Below, in pieces: positions 1 to 7,039 of a DNA stretch of 32,460 bases (position 1 is its first letter; each line of letters opens with the position of its first letter). Under the pieces are notes generated by a model. The model had not been told where the DNA came from, ran no database searches, and worked only from the letters and a program-made list of their open reading frames with translations. The stretch lies in assembly GCA_014802265.1 (NCBI GenBank), contig JAAVCP010000036.1, forward strand, positions 56,631 through 89,090. Reading direction: 5' to 3'. A program made the translations under genes and the position numbers. The DNA comes from Bacteroides sp. Lineage in GTDB: Bacteria; Bacteroidota; Bacteroidia; Bacteroidales; Muribaculaceae.

Positions 1-1017
1 AAGAACGCGAACAGCGAAAATCGCGAGCTTACCTATCTTTACAAGCAGAAACTCCGCACGCAGTTCTCGCTTGACGGACGTTGGGCATCTATCCTTGCTC
101 AGTACACCCGTGTGGCTGCCGATGTAGTGGCACTTGACTCAGAGCTTCCGCTCAAGAGCCGTGACACCATCGAAACCATCTCCGGTGAAATACCCAAGCT
201 CGGTCTGAAACTTTATCTGACTGAAAAGCAGATGAAGGATATAGACGCGATGATTGTTCAGAACGTTCCGCTCCAGACCATCATCGACAGGATATTCGCT
301 GACGTAGCACGTTGCATTCAGGCCATCTGGGAGCGCATAGAAGACATCTTCCTTTCGGAGCTTTCCTCCGGCGTGGGTGTTTCCGAGCGCAGCAACGGCA
401 CCGGTGTCCGCATCGACATGAACTTCTACGAGGCCAATCAGTTCCTTGTGTCTGACCTGTGGAACTCGGCTACATCGACTCCCCTTGACGACATTCAGAA
501 GGTCTTCGATAAGGCGCAGGAGGATGGTAACACCATCACTGAGATTTTCCTTGACGAGACAGCCCTCCAGCTTCTTTACAGGAACAATCAGGTTCGCAAT
601 CAGTATGCCTTTGACAAGGGCATAGCACTGACGGCCGGCACAACCGTTCCAGTCCTTGACTTTGAAACGGTTTCCGGGGTCTTCATGAAGAAGTGGGGCG
701 TTAAGCTCACTCGCGTGAACCGCACCATCAAGACTGAAATCGACGGCGTGAAGAAGTCGCACAAGCCGTGGAAGAAAGGTGGAATGACCTTTGTCTGCGA
801 CGAGGAACTCGGCGACCTTGTATGGACTACGCTTGCAGAGGAAACCCGCCCCGTCAGCGGTGTGACCTATCAGAAAGCTGATGAGTTCATCCTCGCCAAG
901 AAGTATTCCAAGACCGACCCGCTCCGTGAGTTCACCGCTGCCGAGGCGATGGTTATACCTGTGTTGAACAATGTTGACCGTATCTATACGCTCGACACCC
1001 AGACAGTTCAGGAATGA
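1..1017 (+). CDS. Major capsid protein, 5' truncated by window edge
   Basis: The frame is open from base 1, so the gene starts upstream and at least 338 residues are present. The GTG at 112 is internal, because the residues before it (reading LTYLYKQKLRTQFSLDGRW) are coding-like and continuous with what follows. The protein resembles major capsid proteins of Bacteroides siphoviruses, with a segment near ADVVALDSELPLKSRDTIE followed by an alternating helix and strand region typical of HK97-fold shells. It would build the icosahedral head. It is the first gene of a head-to-tail string and overlaps the next gene by ATGA at 1014. The family call is from recognition of sequence style; no search was run. 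Confidence 0.8.
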   Translation, partial: KNANSENRELTYLYKQKLRTQFSLDGRWASILAQYTRVAADVVALDSELPLKSRDTIETISGEIPKLGLKLYLTEKQMKDIDAMIVQNVPLQTIIDRIFADVARCIQAIWERIEDIFLSELSSGVGVSERSNGTGVRIDMNFYEANQFLVSDLWNSATSTPLDDIQKVFDKAQEDGNTITEIFLDETALQLLYRNNQVRNQYAFDKGIALTAGTTVPVLDFETVSGVFMKKWGVKLTRVNRTIKTEIDGVKKSHKPWKKGGMTFVCDEELGDLVWTTLAEETRPVSGVTYQKADEFILAKKYSKTDPLREFTAAEAMVIPVLNNVDRIYTLDTQTVQE

Positions 1018-1397
1018 AAGCAATCGTCCTCGTACCTTTCCGCGCAAAGGATGACCACAAGTTAATCTATGCGCCCGGAGAAGTAAAGGAATTTGACAAT
1101 GACCGTGCAGTGGCTTTGGCCGCTCGCGGTCTTGTCAAACCCCTTGAAGATACTCCCGATGAAGCCGGAGATGAATCAGCAAACGCCACATCTGCCAAGA
1201 ATGGTAATTCAAAGGCCACCGGCAAAGGCAGGGGCAAGGGCAAGTCTTCCAAAAAGGAAAAGGAAACTTCCGCTGACGTGGAGGCTCCGAAATCCGAAAG
1301 CGAAGATGTCAATCCTACTCCTGATGATGTTCAGGCAGCCGATGAAAACGCTGAATCCGAATCTGAAATCGAAACCGATTCCAACGACAACGAATAA
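1014..1397 (+). CDS. Small head-associated protein with charged low-complexity tail
   Basis: 127 residues. The first 45 residues form a compact domain (AIVLVPFRAKDDHKLIYAPG, then a region ending ALAARGLVKPLED) of a kind found right after capsid genes in Bacteroides phages. The remainder is a disordered tail, first rich in Lys/Gly/Ser (about residues 60-85) and then in Glu/Asp/Ser. The start overlaps the capsid stop (ATGA), so translation is probably coupled. A role in head decoration or head-tail joining is inferred from position only. Confidence 0.7.
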   Translation: MKAIVLVPFRAKDDHKLIYAPGEVKEFDNDRAVALAARGLVKPLEDTPDEAGDESANATSAKNGNSKATGKGRGKGKSSKKEKETSADVEAPKSESEDVNPTPDDVQAADENAESESEIETDSNDNE

Positions 1398-1402
1398 TCA
1401 AT

Positions 1403-1744
1403 ATGACCATTCGCGCTTACATATCCGATAAGTTGAAAGCCTATGGATTATCAGAGGCTCAACTTATCGATTTGTCTATTTCATCCGGCCTTGACCTTAA
1501 CACTGATGTTATGACGGTTGACCCGGCTGTGGTAGGCGTGGCTCTGACGAAAACCCTTGAGGAGTGCATCCTTGCACCCCGGCTATCAAACGTAAGCGAA
1601 AGTGGCTTTTCAATGTCATGGAATTATGAATCCGTTGGCAAGTATTATCTTTGGCTTTGTCGCAAATGGGGAATCACCCCAAATGATGACATCTTGGATT
1701 TACTTGGCATATCCTCAATAATAGACCGCACTGACAACTGGTAA
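1403..1744 (+). CDS. Putative head-tail connector protein
   Basis: 113 residues, mostly helical, starting MTIRAYISDKLKAYGLSEAQ and ending in IDRTDNW. Length, position directly after the capsid genes and helical character match the small head-tail connector (adaptor) slot of siphophages, where a ring of such proteins binds the portal. It begins 5 bases after the previous stop and is followed by the next gene after 2 bases, so it is part of the late operon. No catalytic motif is seen. The connector role is inferred from gene order. Confidence 0.6.
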   Translation: MTIRAYISDKLKAYGLSEAQLIDLSISSGLDLNTDVMTVDPAVVGVALTKTLEECILAPRLSNVSESGFSMSWNYESVGKYYLWLCRKWGITPNDDILDLLGISSIIDRTDNW

Positions 1745-1746
1745 TT

Positions 1747-2076
1747 ATGAATTATGCCCCACACATATTGCAGAAGCGAGTCATTGCCGAAGAGGTGAAT
1801 GATGAATACGGAAGACCCATTGCAGGCGATTCTGCCGAAGAATGGTCTTATGTATGCCAATGCAGATGCGATGACAATGGCGATAAAGAAGTCAAGTTAT
1901 CCGATGGTACTGTTGTCGTTCCGTCATACCATATCGTCCTTGATGGCAACACTCCGGACGTTAATACGGGCGATTATATACGGTGCTTGAGAGAGGATGG
2001 AAGCATCCGTGGCGAGGGTCATGTCATAAAGACCAAAACACTAAACTATCTGCCGTATGCCGAAATCTATGTGTAA
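1747..2076 (+). CDS. Putative head closure (neck) protein
   Basis: 109 residues with an extended beta-rich pattern: an N-terminal strand MNYAPHILQKRVIAEEVNDE, a central stretch with two Cys (YVCQCRCDDNG) and a hydrophobic C-terminus. Beta-barrel proteins of about 110 residues at this place (SPP1 gp16-like head closure proteins) plug the connector after packaging. The C-terminus overlaps the next gene by 20 bases in another frame. The assignment rests on size, predicted strand content and synteny, not on a recognised motif. Confidence 0.55.
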   Translation: MNYAPHILQKRVIAEEVNDEYGRPIAGDSAEEWSYVCQCRCDDNGDKEVKLSDGTVVVPSYHIVLDGNTPDVNTGDYIRCLREDGSIRGEGHVIKTKTLNYLPYAEIYV

Positions 2077-2371
2077 GTTCAATTTCAATGATGTCCGTCC
2101 GGCTTTATCCAAATTCAACCGACAGGTTCGGAAAGAGGTTGAGAAAGTCGGTAAGGAGGCAGTTGAATACGCTGTTGAAAATGGCGATTACAATAATGTT
2201 ACCGGCAAAGCCCGTGCAAGCAATCATTACGAAGTTGATGAAAACAACAATCTGATTCTTTACAATGACTGCGGCTATGCCGATGAAATTGAGGCAAACG
2301 GAAAAGATGTGATTGGCGGTGCAGCCTTATTCGCAGAACAGAAACTTAGAGAAGCATTTAAGAAGAGATGA
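2057..2371 (+). CDS. HK97 gp10-like neck/tail completion protein
   Basis: 104 residues. The pattern of a helical N-terminus, a VTGKARASNHYEVDENNN core, a YNDCGYADEIEANGKDVI strand segment and a final helix agrees with the HK97 gp10-like family of neck or tail-completion proteins, which typically show a TGxLRxS motif followed by a 'Y-A-xx-E-x-G' motif. Here these read TGKARAS and YADEIEANG. It overlaps its neighbours on both sides (20 and 4 bases), as usual for late operons. Possible in-frame starts are the ATG at 2057 and the second Met at residue 5. Confidence 0.65.
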   Translation: MPKSMCKFNFNDVRPALSKFNRQVRKEVEKVGKEAVEYAVENGDYNNVTGKARASNHYEVDENNNLILYNDCGYADEIEANGKDVIGGAALFAEQKLREAFKKR

Positions 2372-2763
2372 TTACCACTACTGACGCAGCAAATATCCTA
2401 TATAAAGACAGCGCAATCTTCGGAATGCCGGTCTTTCAGGAGGGCAATGTTCCTATCGGCATTGTCGATAATGATGGCCGTGTGGTGATTCATACCAAAG
2501 AGCAGACTCCTGATTCCATCTGGAAAAAGGGGTTTCTTGAGGTCAATCTTTTTGTCGCTGATACCAAGCAGGGCAAAGCAGACCTTATCAGGCTTAATGA
2601 ACTTGAAAGGATAGCGATAAAATCTTTCAATGGGACTGGCGAATTTGACGGAACATCATACAAATATGTAGTGCAGTCAACAAGACCATTAGAACACAAA
2701 GACCTCAAGGCTCATTACATAAATGTCAAAGTGCTTTTCAAAGTGATGAACACAATGGAATAA
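2368..2763 (+). CDS. Putative tail terminator protein
   Basis: 131 residues starting with an ATGA overlap with the previous gene. The order of an N-terminal helix, a long strand-rich middle (QEGNVPIGIVDNDGRVVIH, FLEVNLFVADTKQG) and a C-terminal strand (AHYINVKVLFKVM) fits tail terminator proteins (lambda gpU / SPP1 gp17 type), which cap the tail tube and join it to the head. It sits directly before the tail tube gene, the expected place. No diagnostic motif is known to me, so the call is from fold pattern and order. Confidence 0.55.
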   Translation: MITTTDAANILYKDSAIFGMPVFQEGNVPIGIVDNDGRVVIHTKEQTPDSIWKKGFLEVNLFVADTKQGKADLIRLNELERIAIKSFNGTGEFDGTSYKYVVQSTRPLEHKDLKAHYINVKVLFKVMNTME

Positions 2764-2785
2764 ATAACCCTTTAATACCCTATAA

Positions 2786-3343
2786 CGAGTTAACGAAAAC
2801 GCCCCTAAAATCTCAGCTATCGGCATCAAGCGTCTGTTCTATACAGACCCCAGCAATATCAATGCCGACCTTACCGGCGCACTTCTGGCAGCTCTACTCA
2901 AGGCAACGACAACTAAGGAGGTCAAGAATGTGCATCAGGACACATGGACTCTTGAGGAGTCTGAACCCCAGCAGGACGGCTACCGCAATCAGCTTACCGG
3001 TTCAATCTACCGTATGGGAACAAAAACGATGGGCGAAGTCACCGTCAACTGGACTATCGGTAAGTATGACTACTTTACCAAGGCCGAGTTCCTCGGTGGT
3101 GTCGCAACCGCAACATCGTGGAAGCGTCCCCGTGGTATCGTCGAAATCCATAAGGCTCTCATCGCCCTTACGGAAGACAATCAGTATGTGGTACTTCCGT
3201 ATGCGAATGTCAGCTCCCGCGAGGCAAACACCGATGGTGCTATCGGTCTTGCGGTGAAAGGCACTATGATGGAGCCGGACAACGAGGAAATCATGCCCGA
3301 ATACTGGTTCGACAGTTCCGAAGTGACGGCATCTAATGACTAA
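2786..3343 (+). CDS. Tail tube protein; no canonical start codon visible
   Basis: The open frame runs from the TAA at 2783 to the stop before 3344. Its product contains ISAIGIKRLFYTDPS near the N-terminus, then NVHQDTWTLEESEPQQDGYR, TGSIYRMGTKTMGEVTVNW and TATSWKRPRG, which resemble major tail tube proteins of Bacteroides siphophages. It would polymerise into the tail tube. The coding-like stretch begins at about 2795, but the frame from 2786 holds no ATG, GTG or TTG until GTG at 2930, which would delete the conserved N-terminus. The true start is uncertain: a rare start (for example ATC at 2810), a start lost by mutation, or a sequence error. Confidence 0.7.
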   Translation, partial: RVNENAPKISAIGIKRLFYTDPSNINADLTGALLAALLKATTTKEVKNVHQDTWTLEESEPQQDGYRNQLTGSIYRMGTKTMGEVTVNWTIGKYDYFTKAEFLGGVATATSWKRPRGIVEIHKALIALTEDNQYVVLPYANVSSREANTDGAIGLAVKGTMMEPDNEEIMPEYWFDSSEVTASND

Positions 3344-3375
3344 CGAGTTCATCAGATTAGTATGTGAAAGTGAAA

Positions 3376-3400
3376 TGGGGTGCGCCTATGACGTACCCCA
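3376..3400 (+). terminator. Hairpin after tail tube gene
   Basis: Stem TGGGGT (3376-3381) pairs with ACCCCA (3395-3400) around a 13-base loop, followed by TTATTATAATAATAT. The downstream tract is AT-rich but not a clean T run. It lies between the tail tube and chaperone genes, where lambda-like phages often attenuate transcription because far more tube protein than chaperone is needed. It may be a leaky terminator. Confidence 0.5.
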
Positions 3401-3421
3401 TTATTATAATAATATACCAAA

Positions 3422-3817
3422 ATGAAAGAATCAAACAAACAAGACGGTGCTAAGATGATAGCCAGTGCCATTATCGGATTGGACTACAAGATGGTCATTG
3501 TAAATGATAAGACCTACATCATAGAACCACCGACAATAGAAAGAATCGCTGGAGCGACCGCTTGGCTATGTGAATATGGCGATGGTAAAACCTTGCGTGA
3601 AATCCTGACATCCCTTTCCAAAGCCGAGAATCTTGCGAAAGCCTTATCTTGGTTTATTCAGGCAAATGAGGATTTAAGCGAAGAACTTGCAAAAGGTAGC
3701 CTGTCAGAAATCGTAGCCGGATTGGAAGCCGGGTTCTCTATGATAGATGCCTCAAATTTTATGAGGCTATCAGCTTTACAGAAGAGCGCAAGACTGCTGG
3801 TAGCAAAACCGAAATGA
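3422..3817 (+). CDS. Tail assembly chaperone (gpG-like)
   Basis: 131 residues, Ala/Leu-rich and helical in the second half (LSKAENLAKALSWFIQANED). It follows the tail tube gene and is followed by a short ORF in the -1 frame, the hallmark of lambda G/GT tail assembly chaperones that coat the tape measure protein during tail assembly. An in-frame slippery heptamer A_AAT_TTT lies at 3754-3760, and the -1 frame is open from there to 4029. A slip would give a fusion of about 202 residues with YEAISFTEERKTAGSKTE after the junction. The unslipped product is this 131-residue protein. No tape measure gene follows, which is odd. Confidence 0.65.
   Translation: MKESNKQDGAKMIASAIIGLDYKMVIVNDKTYIIEPPTIERIAGATAWLCEYGDGKTLREILTSLSKAENLAKALSWFIQANEDLSEELAKGSLSEIVAGLEAGFSMIDASNFMRLSALQKSARLLVAKPK
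3754..3760 (+). promoter_or_regulatory. Candidate programmed -1 ribosomal frameshift site AAATTTT
   Basis: In the chaperone frame the codons are TCA AAT TTT ATG, giving A_AAT_TTT, which fits X_XXY_YYZ. Slipping back one base continues as TAT GAG GCT ATC and stays open to the stop at 4029. Stop codons are absent from the -1 frame well before 3754. I see only weak downstream pairing (GCTATCAGC) and no strong stimulatory stem. Confidence 0.55.
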
Positions 3818-4029
3818 TTGGCAATGAGTGTATGCTCGGTCAAATCGCATCTTTTATGGAAGCTCTCGGCCTTACTTATGATGAGGTCGTCCGTAAAATA
3901 CCATATAGAAATCTACTTGTGATGCAAAGGGACAAGATTCATCCCTTGACTGGTGTGAAAATCAACAAGACATCCGGCAAAGAAATGGCAGAACGTCGTC
4001 GTAGGAATAAAAGACAATCAAAGGAGTGA
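3814..4029 (+). CDS. C-terminal part of frameshifted tail chaperone (gpT-like)
   Basis: 71 residues if started at its own ATG (ATGA overlap with the previous stop), or the last 89 residues of a -1 frameshift fusion beginning at 3760. The sequence is MIGNECMLGQIASFMEALGL with a basic end (GKEMAERRRRNKRQSKE). In lambda-like phages the T part binds tube protein and is made only as a fusion to G. Coding-like sequence upstream of the ATG in the same frame favours the fusion. The 3' end overlaps the convergent repressor gene by 12 bases. Confidence 0.6.
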   Translation: MIGNECMLGQIASFMEALGLTYDEVVRKIPYRNLLVMQRDKIHPLTGVKINKTSGKEMAERRRRNKRQSKE

Positions 4030-4596
4030 CCTTTCAAAAGCAAGAATGTCATCCCTTGTCATGAAAGTGGACAGGTATCTGTAATCCACTTGGAAGTTAG
4101 CCGGCAATAAGTCGGCTAATGTATTTTTATAGTACTCCCTCCATTCTACCGGATTCATGCAACGTGAAAGGTTTGCCATCAATTCCGATATTAATGCCAT
4201 ATCCTTTCCATTGGGAAACCTTAACATTCTCTCAAGTGTCGCTTTCATCAATTCCGTGGCACTGTTAGAACGATTGGATAACAAATTGACAATATCCTGC
4301 AACTCGTTCATGTTGGATGCGGTGAATGTTCCGCGACGGCACTTGACCACAGCCCCAAATTCATTCTCAAATGGTGAATCCGGGGTGAAAGAAGACACGA
4401 AAAGGTCGCCGAATACCACATCAAGGGCATCAGCAATCTTATAAAGTGCATTTAAAGATAATGCGCTTCCATTAAGAATATTTGATACATATTGAGGACT
4501 CACCTGCATCTTATCGGCAAGAGCCTTGTTGGTCATTCCTTTCAAGGCAAGAATCTCACGGATGCGCAGTTTGATATTGTTTCTATCCATAACCAT
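4018..4596 (-). CDS. XRE-family transcriptional repressor
   Basis: 192 residues. Residues 5-60 form a helix-turn-helix domain (LALKGMTNKALADKMQVSPQ, then SNILNGSALSLNALYKIADAL) of the Cro/C1 type. The rest is helical and lacks a LexA-like Ser/Lys protease pair, so self-cleavage is not evident. It is transcribed away from the early operon whose promoter lies at 4688-4719, the layout of a lysogeny switch. Met-3 (start 4590) is an equally good start. It is convergent with the late genes at 1-4029, an unusual place for a repressor. Confidence 0.85.
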   Translation of the reverse strand: MVMDRNNIKLRIREILALKGMTNKALADKMQVSPQYVSNILNGSALSLNALYKIADALDVVFGDLFVSSFTPDSPFENEFGAVVKCRRGTFTASNMNELQDIVNLLSNRSNSATELMKATLERMLRFPNGKDMALISELMANLSRCMNPVEWREYYKNTLADLLPANFQVDYRYLSTFMTRDDILAFERSLL

Positions 4597-4608
4597 TCTT
4601 TTTCAATG

Positions 4609-4616
4609 CAAAGGTA
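4609..4616 (-). promoter_or_regulatory. Bacteroidota -7 element for XRE gene
   Basis: CAAAGGTA on the plus strand reads TACCTTTG on the minus strand, matching TAnnTTTG. It lies 13-20 bases before the 4596 start, implying a very short leader. No exact TTTG box is seen at the usual distance. Confidence 0.55.
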
Positions 4617-4632
4617 GTAATTCCCACCGATA

Positions 4633-4649
4633 TAAACTAAATAGGTTTA
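4633..4649. promoter_or_regulatory. Candidate repressor operator palindrome
   Basis: TAAACTAAATAGGTTTA is a near palindrome (TAAAC and GTTTA arms) between the divergent promoters. A 10-mer AATACTTATT also occurs twice in the same region (4663-4672 and 4727-4736), the second just after the plus-strand -7 box. These are plausible binding sites of the adjacent XRE protein. Confidence 0.35.
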
Positions 4650-4687
4650 TTAAATAATGTTAAATACTTATTTTAATCAGTATTTTA

Positions 4688-4719
4688 TTTGTTCAATACA
4701 CAAATATTATTTACCTTTG
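4688..4719 (+). promoter_or_regulatory. Early promoter, Bacteroidota type
   Basis: TTTG at 4688-4691, a 20-base spacer, then TACCTTTG at 4712-4719. Predicted transcription start is about 4725. It drives the operon beginning at 4773. Confidence 0.75.
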
Positions 4720-4772
4720 CACTGTCAATACTTATTAGACGTAGGGATTGGCAGAATGAAAAAAGTATAAAG

Positions 4773-4925
4773 ATGTATAATATGGATAAATCCAACAATA
4801 GCAGAGTCTATTCACCCGACGATATTAGCCGGGCTATGATAAATCTTGGCTTTGATATAGTACAAATCAGCAATGTTCTTAAATACCTGTCAGGCTATGA
4901 CACCGATTCAGGAAGCTACATATAA
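4773..4925 (+). CDS. Small hypothetical early protein
   Basis: 50 residues from ATG 4773 (MYNMDKSNNSRVYSPDDISR), the first gene after the early promoter. The open frame extends upstream to 4689, but that lies inside the promoter, so the start is 4773 or the in-frame ATG at 4782. The product is a short helical protein with the segment MINLGFDIVQISNVLKYLSG. It overlaps the next gene by 29 bases. Function is unknown; in this position a small regulator or anti-repressor is possible but not shown. Confidence 0.5.
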   Translation: MYNMDKSNNSRVYSPDDISRAMINLGFDIVQISNVLKYLSGYDTDSGSYI

Positions 4926-5121
4926 TATCGTCAAGGAGTTGCAGGATAAACGTATGGCAGAGCATCGCGAGCCGGTCAATGTATCCTTGCTTGATATTCA
5001 GAGGGCGATGAATGAACTTGTGAAATTAGCACTGAATGGTCTTGTTGAGAATGGGACTATGACTTGGTTCAACAGCCTGAACGGAATACCGATGTTTAAA
5101 ATCCAAAAACCGATACAGTGA
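4897..5121 (+). CDS. Small hypothetical protein, possible winged-helix
   Basis: 74 residues from ATG 4897 (MTPIQEATYNIVKELQDKRM). Earlier Met at 4873 would add eight poorly coding-like residues. The helix-rich N-terminal two thirds followed by two short strands (NGTMTWFNSLNGIPMFKI) could be a winged-helix-like fold, which would suit a DNA-binding early protein. No residue pattern proves this. It overlaps the previous gene by 29 bases and its TGA shares a base with the next ATG (5121). Confidence 0.55.
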   Translation: MTPIQEATYNIVKELQDKRMAEHREPVNVSLLDIQRAMNELVKLALNGLVENGTMTWFNSLNGIPMFKIQKPIQ

Positions 5122-5579
5122 TGGGATTCACTTCAAGATGTGCTATTCACGACAGCAATCCACGGATATGGCGCAAGTTGATACATTTTGGCTTGCATCC
5201 AAATGCGTGTTCATCCAAGATGACGGCCCGGAACAATGACAACCAACTCTGCACTGTTGTGGAGGGAGGGTCTTTCTACTTAGTTAAGGAGTGTAATCTG
5301 CCGGATTATGTCTATGACTGTGACGATAATGAAGAGTCATTCTTTGCTCTGGCAGCACTACGGGATGATAGCGACATTTATCAATGGTTTATCTATGATA
5401 ACCGTGATTGGAATGATGAAGACCCTGAAAGATATTGGTTTGTCTGCAAACAAGACAGCATAGAGGATGATATGTTCTACGATGCGATGTATGCTGACTG
5501 TGAGAAAGCAACGGAAGCTGAATTAAAGTTGCATTTCAATGATGGCGATGATGACACCGTTATCGAAAATCTACAATGA
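5121..5579 (+). CDS. Hypothetical acidic early protein
   Basis: 152 residues from ATG 5121, overlapping the preceding TGA by one base. The N-terminus has a short basic stretch (RIWRKLIHFGLHPNACSSK) and the rest is strongly acidic and rich in Trp/Tyr (SDIYQWFIYDNRDWNDEDPE), ending in NDGDDDTVIENLQ. I do not recognise the family. Its acidity could suit a DNA-mimic or inhibitor role, but that is speculation. It ends two bases before the next start. Confidence 0.6.
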   Translation: MGFTSRCAIHDSNPRIWRKLIHFGLHPNACSSKMTARNNDNQLCTVVEGGSFYLVKECNLPDYVYDCDDNEESFFALAALRDDSDIYQWFIYDNRDWNDEDPERYWFVCKQDSIEDDMFYDAMYADCEKATEAELKLHFNDGDDDTVIENLQ

Positions 5580-5580
5580 T

Positions 5581-6099
5581 ATGAAGACTATTAAATTCAA
5601 TCCCGGTGCAAGTCTTGAGTCTTGCTATAAAAAACTAAAAGAGGAATCTTTTAGATGCGGTGATGTGGTATGCGGTGACTTCAATGATACATTGATGCGC
5701 TCTGATGAACCTTTACGGCTTTTCTATCAGAAGTATTACAACACTTTTAGAAATGATAATGATTCAAAGGTGCAACCATCCGAATTAATCAGGCAGTTCG
5801 CAAATCAGTATGCACAAAGCATCCCACAGGATGAACATAACCGCATATATAGCGAAGATGATTTCATAGCCGGAATGGGATTCTGGGCAGAGATACACCG
5901 TGATAAAGATGGCTTCGCTACGGAGGAATGTCTTAATGAAATGTTCGCAAATATGCCATTTCTTATCTATGACAGCAGTGACAATGATATTGAGGCGGTC
6001 TGTTGCGATGACTGGCGTGGCGATATAGACAAGCACTCCTATTACACGCATTGGAAACCTATACCATTGCCGAAAATGACACCTAACAAGAAACTTTAA
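5581..6099 (+). CDS. Hypothetical protein with DUF551-like C-terminus
   Basis: 172 residues from ATG 5581. The frame opens earlier (5539), but the region before 5581 is the end of the previous gene. The C-terminus WKPIPLPK resembles the closing motif (hW-P-P-P) of DUF551-type phage proteins, which recurs in the gene at 10863. The middle is acidic and aromatic (YSEDDFIAGMGFWAEIHRDK). Function unknown. Part of the early operon, with 19 bases to the DGR target gene. Confidence 0.6.
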   Translation: MKTIKFNPGASLESCYKKLKEESFRCGDVVCGDFNDTLMRSDEPLRLFYQKYYNTFRNDNDSKVQPSELIRQFANQYAQSIPQDEHNRIYSEDDFIAGMGFWAEIHRDKDGFATEECLNEMFANMPFLIYDSSDNDIEAVCCDDWRGDIDKHSYYTHWKPIPLPKMTPNKKL

Positions 6100-6118
6100 C
6101 CCCAAATAAATAAACCAA

Positions 6119-6763
6119 ATGAAAAAAGAAGATTTGAAAGAAGTGCATCCGGCTCCCGCCGGCTTCGCCTTGCCACCAATCCCCAAAGGTAAAAAGGCAG
6201 TATGGGTTGGCGATACCCTGAAACTCGTTGATGACCCGGAAGACGTCGTTGACAACCGCCCCATTACCGAAAGGGTAAAGACGTTTGAGGATGCTTGTAA
6301 CATCCTCGGAGAGAATCATCCCTGCGTCATAGCCTACAATGCTTTTGAGCATGATGTCATGGCAGCCGTTGACGCAAAGGAAATCGCGGATGTTGCCGCC
6401 TATCTGAAACTCCGCATTATCGCTACGGCTCTGAATGAGGGATGGAAGCCGGAATTTACCGAAAACGAATATCGTTGGTATCCGTGGTTCTATCTCTACA
6501 CACAGGAGGAAATCGACGAAATGACCGAAGAAAGGAAGAAAGAACTCCGCCTGCTGCTCTGGGGCGGTCTGGCGTCTGACGGTTCGTACTGCGGTCTCGG
6601 TTTCGTTTATTCGGGGAACGCTTTCTCGGTCTCGTCTGCGTCTTGCGGCTCTCGCCTTGCCGTCAAATCGGAAGAATTGGCAACATACTTCGGTCGCCAA
6701 TTCATTGAAATATGGGCAGACTACTGTTTCAAACCCAAAGCCACTGAAAGCAATGCTGAATAG
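6119..6763 (+). CDS. DGR-diversified protein (second, remote target)
   Basis: 214 residues with no signal peptide. The N-terminal part (MKKEDLKEVHPAPAGFALPP, then VWVGDTLKLVDDPED) and a helical middle precede a C-terminal region with LLLWGG, GSYCGLG, NAFS and CGSRLA, the block found in DGR C-type-lectin-fold targets. Residues 145-179 are encoded by a variable repeat matching the template at 29511-29618 except at 14 template adenines. So this gene has been rewritten by the retroelement although it is about 23 kb from it and is not in the tail operon. A 36-residue tail after the repeat is unusual, since most targets end soon after it. It sits just before membrane and lipoprotein genes. What it binds is unknown. 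Confidence 0.8.
   Translation: MKKEDLKEVHPAPAGFALPPIPKGKKAVWVGDTLKLVDDPEDVVDNRPITERVKTFEDACNILGENHPCVIAYNAFEHDVMAAVDAKEIADVAAYLKLRIIATALNEGWKPEFTENEYRWYPWFYLYTQEEIDEMTEERKKELRLLLWGGLASDGSYCGLGFVYSGNAFSVSSASCGSRLAVKSEELATYFGRQFIEIWADYCFKPKATESNAE
6552..6656 (+). repeat. DGR variable repeat 2 (VR2)
   Basis: 105 bases aligned without gaps to template 29514-29618. Fourteen differences, all where the template has A (for example AAT to TCT three times, AAC to GTC, TAC to TTC and to TGC). No difference at any C, G or T. The 3' end is GGCTCTCGCC followed by TTGC, shared with VR1 but not with the template, which has AAAC there. Confidence 0.95.
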
Positions 6764-6863
6764 ACTTATTGCTGTACAACGGGTAGCAAAGACAATCTTC
6801 TTGGTTGTCTTGCTATTCATTGTAGCCATAATTGGATTGGCTATTACATATAAATTCTTATGA
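6753..6863 (+). CDS. 36-residue single-pass membrane protein
   Basis: MLNRLIAVQRVAKTIFLVVL followed by LFIVAIIGLAITYKFL: a short basic N-terminus and one transmembrane helix. The ATG overlaps the end of the DGR target gene by 11 bases, and the stop overlaps the next ATG (TTATGA). A longer frame opens at 6657, but that part is a shadow of the variable repeat gene. Function unknown; the tight coupling suggests it works with its neighbours at the membrane. Confidence 0.55.
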   Translation: MLNRLIAVQRVAKTIFLVVLLFIVAIIGLAITYKFL

Positions 6864-7039
6864 AAGCGTCATCAGTTCTGAAATCATTGGCGGTAATTGC
6901 CCTGCTGTTTATCGGCAATCGCATCTTTAACCACGTTGACGCATGGATTGGAATCACTCTTATGGTGATTGGTATCATCCTTGCGCTCTATTTCATATTC
7001 AAACCATCAAACAACACAGAAGACAATGAAAAAGATTAG
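6860..7039 (+). CDS. 59-residue two-helix membrane protein
   Basis: MKASSVLKSLAVIALLFIGN, a short loop with NHVDAWIG, then a second hydrophobic stretch ITLMVIGIILALYFIF and a polar tail SNNTEDNEKD. Two transmembrane helices are likely. Start and stop overlap neighbouring genes by 4 and 14 bases. It resembles small phage membrane proteins of no known role; a holin is possible by topology, but no endolysin is adjacent. Confidence 0.55.
   Translation: MKASSVLKSLAVIALLFIGNRIFNHVDAWIGITLMVIGIILALYFIFKPSNNTEDNEKD

Noticed and set aside
139..1047. 302-residue ORF on the minus strand opposite the capsid gene
   Set aside because: It mirrors the capsid reading frame; the plus-strand product resembles a capsid protein and this one has no recognisable family.
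6657..6752. N-terminal extension of the 36-residue membrane protein
   Set aside because: This stretch is the out-of-frame shadow of the DGR target's C-terminus; the membrane helix starts after ATG 6753.
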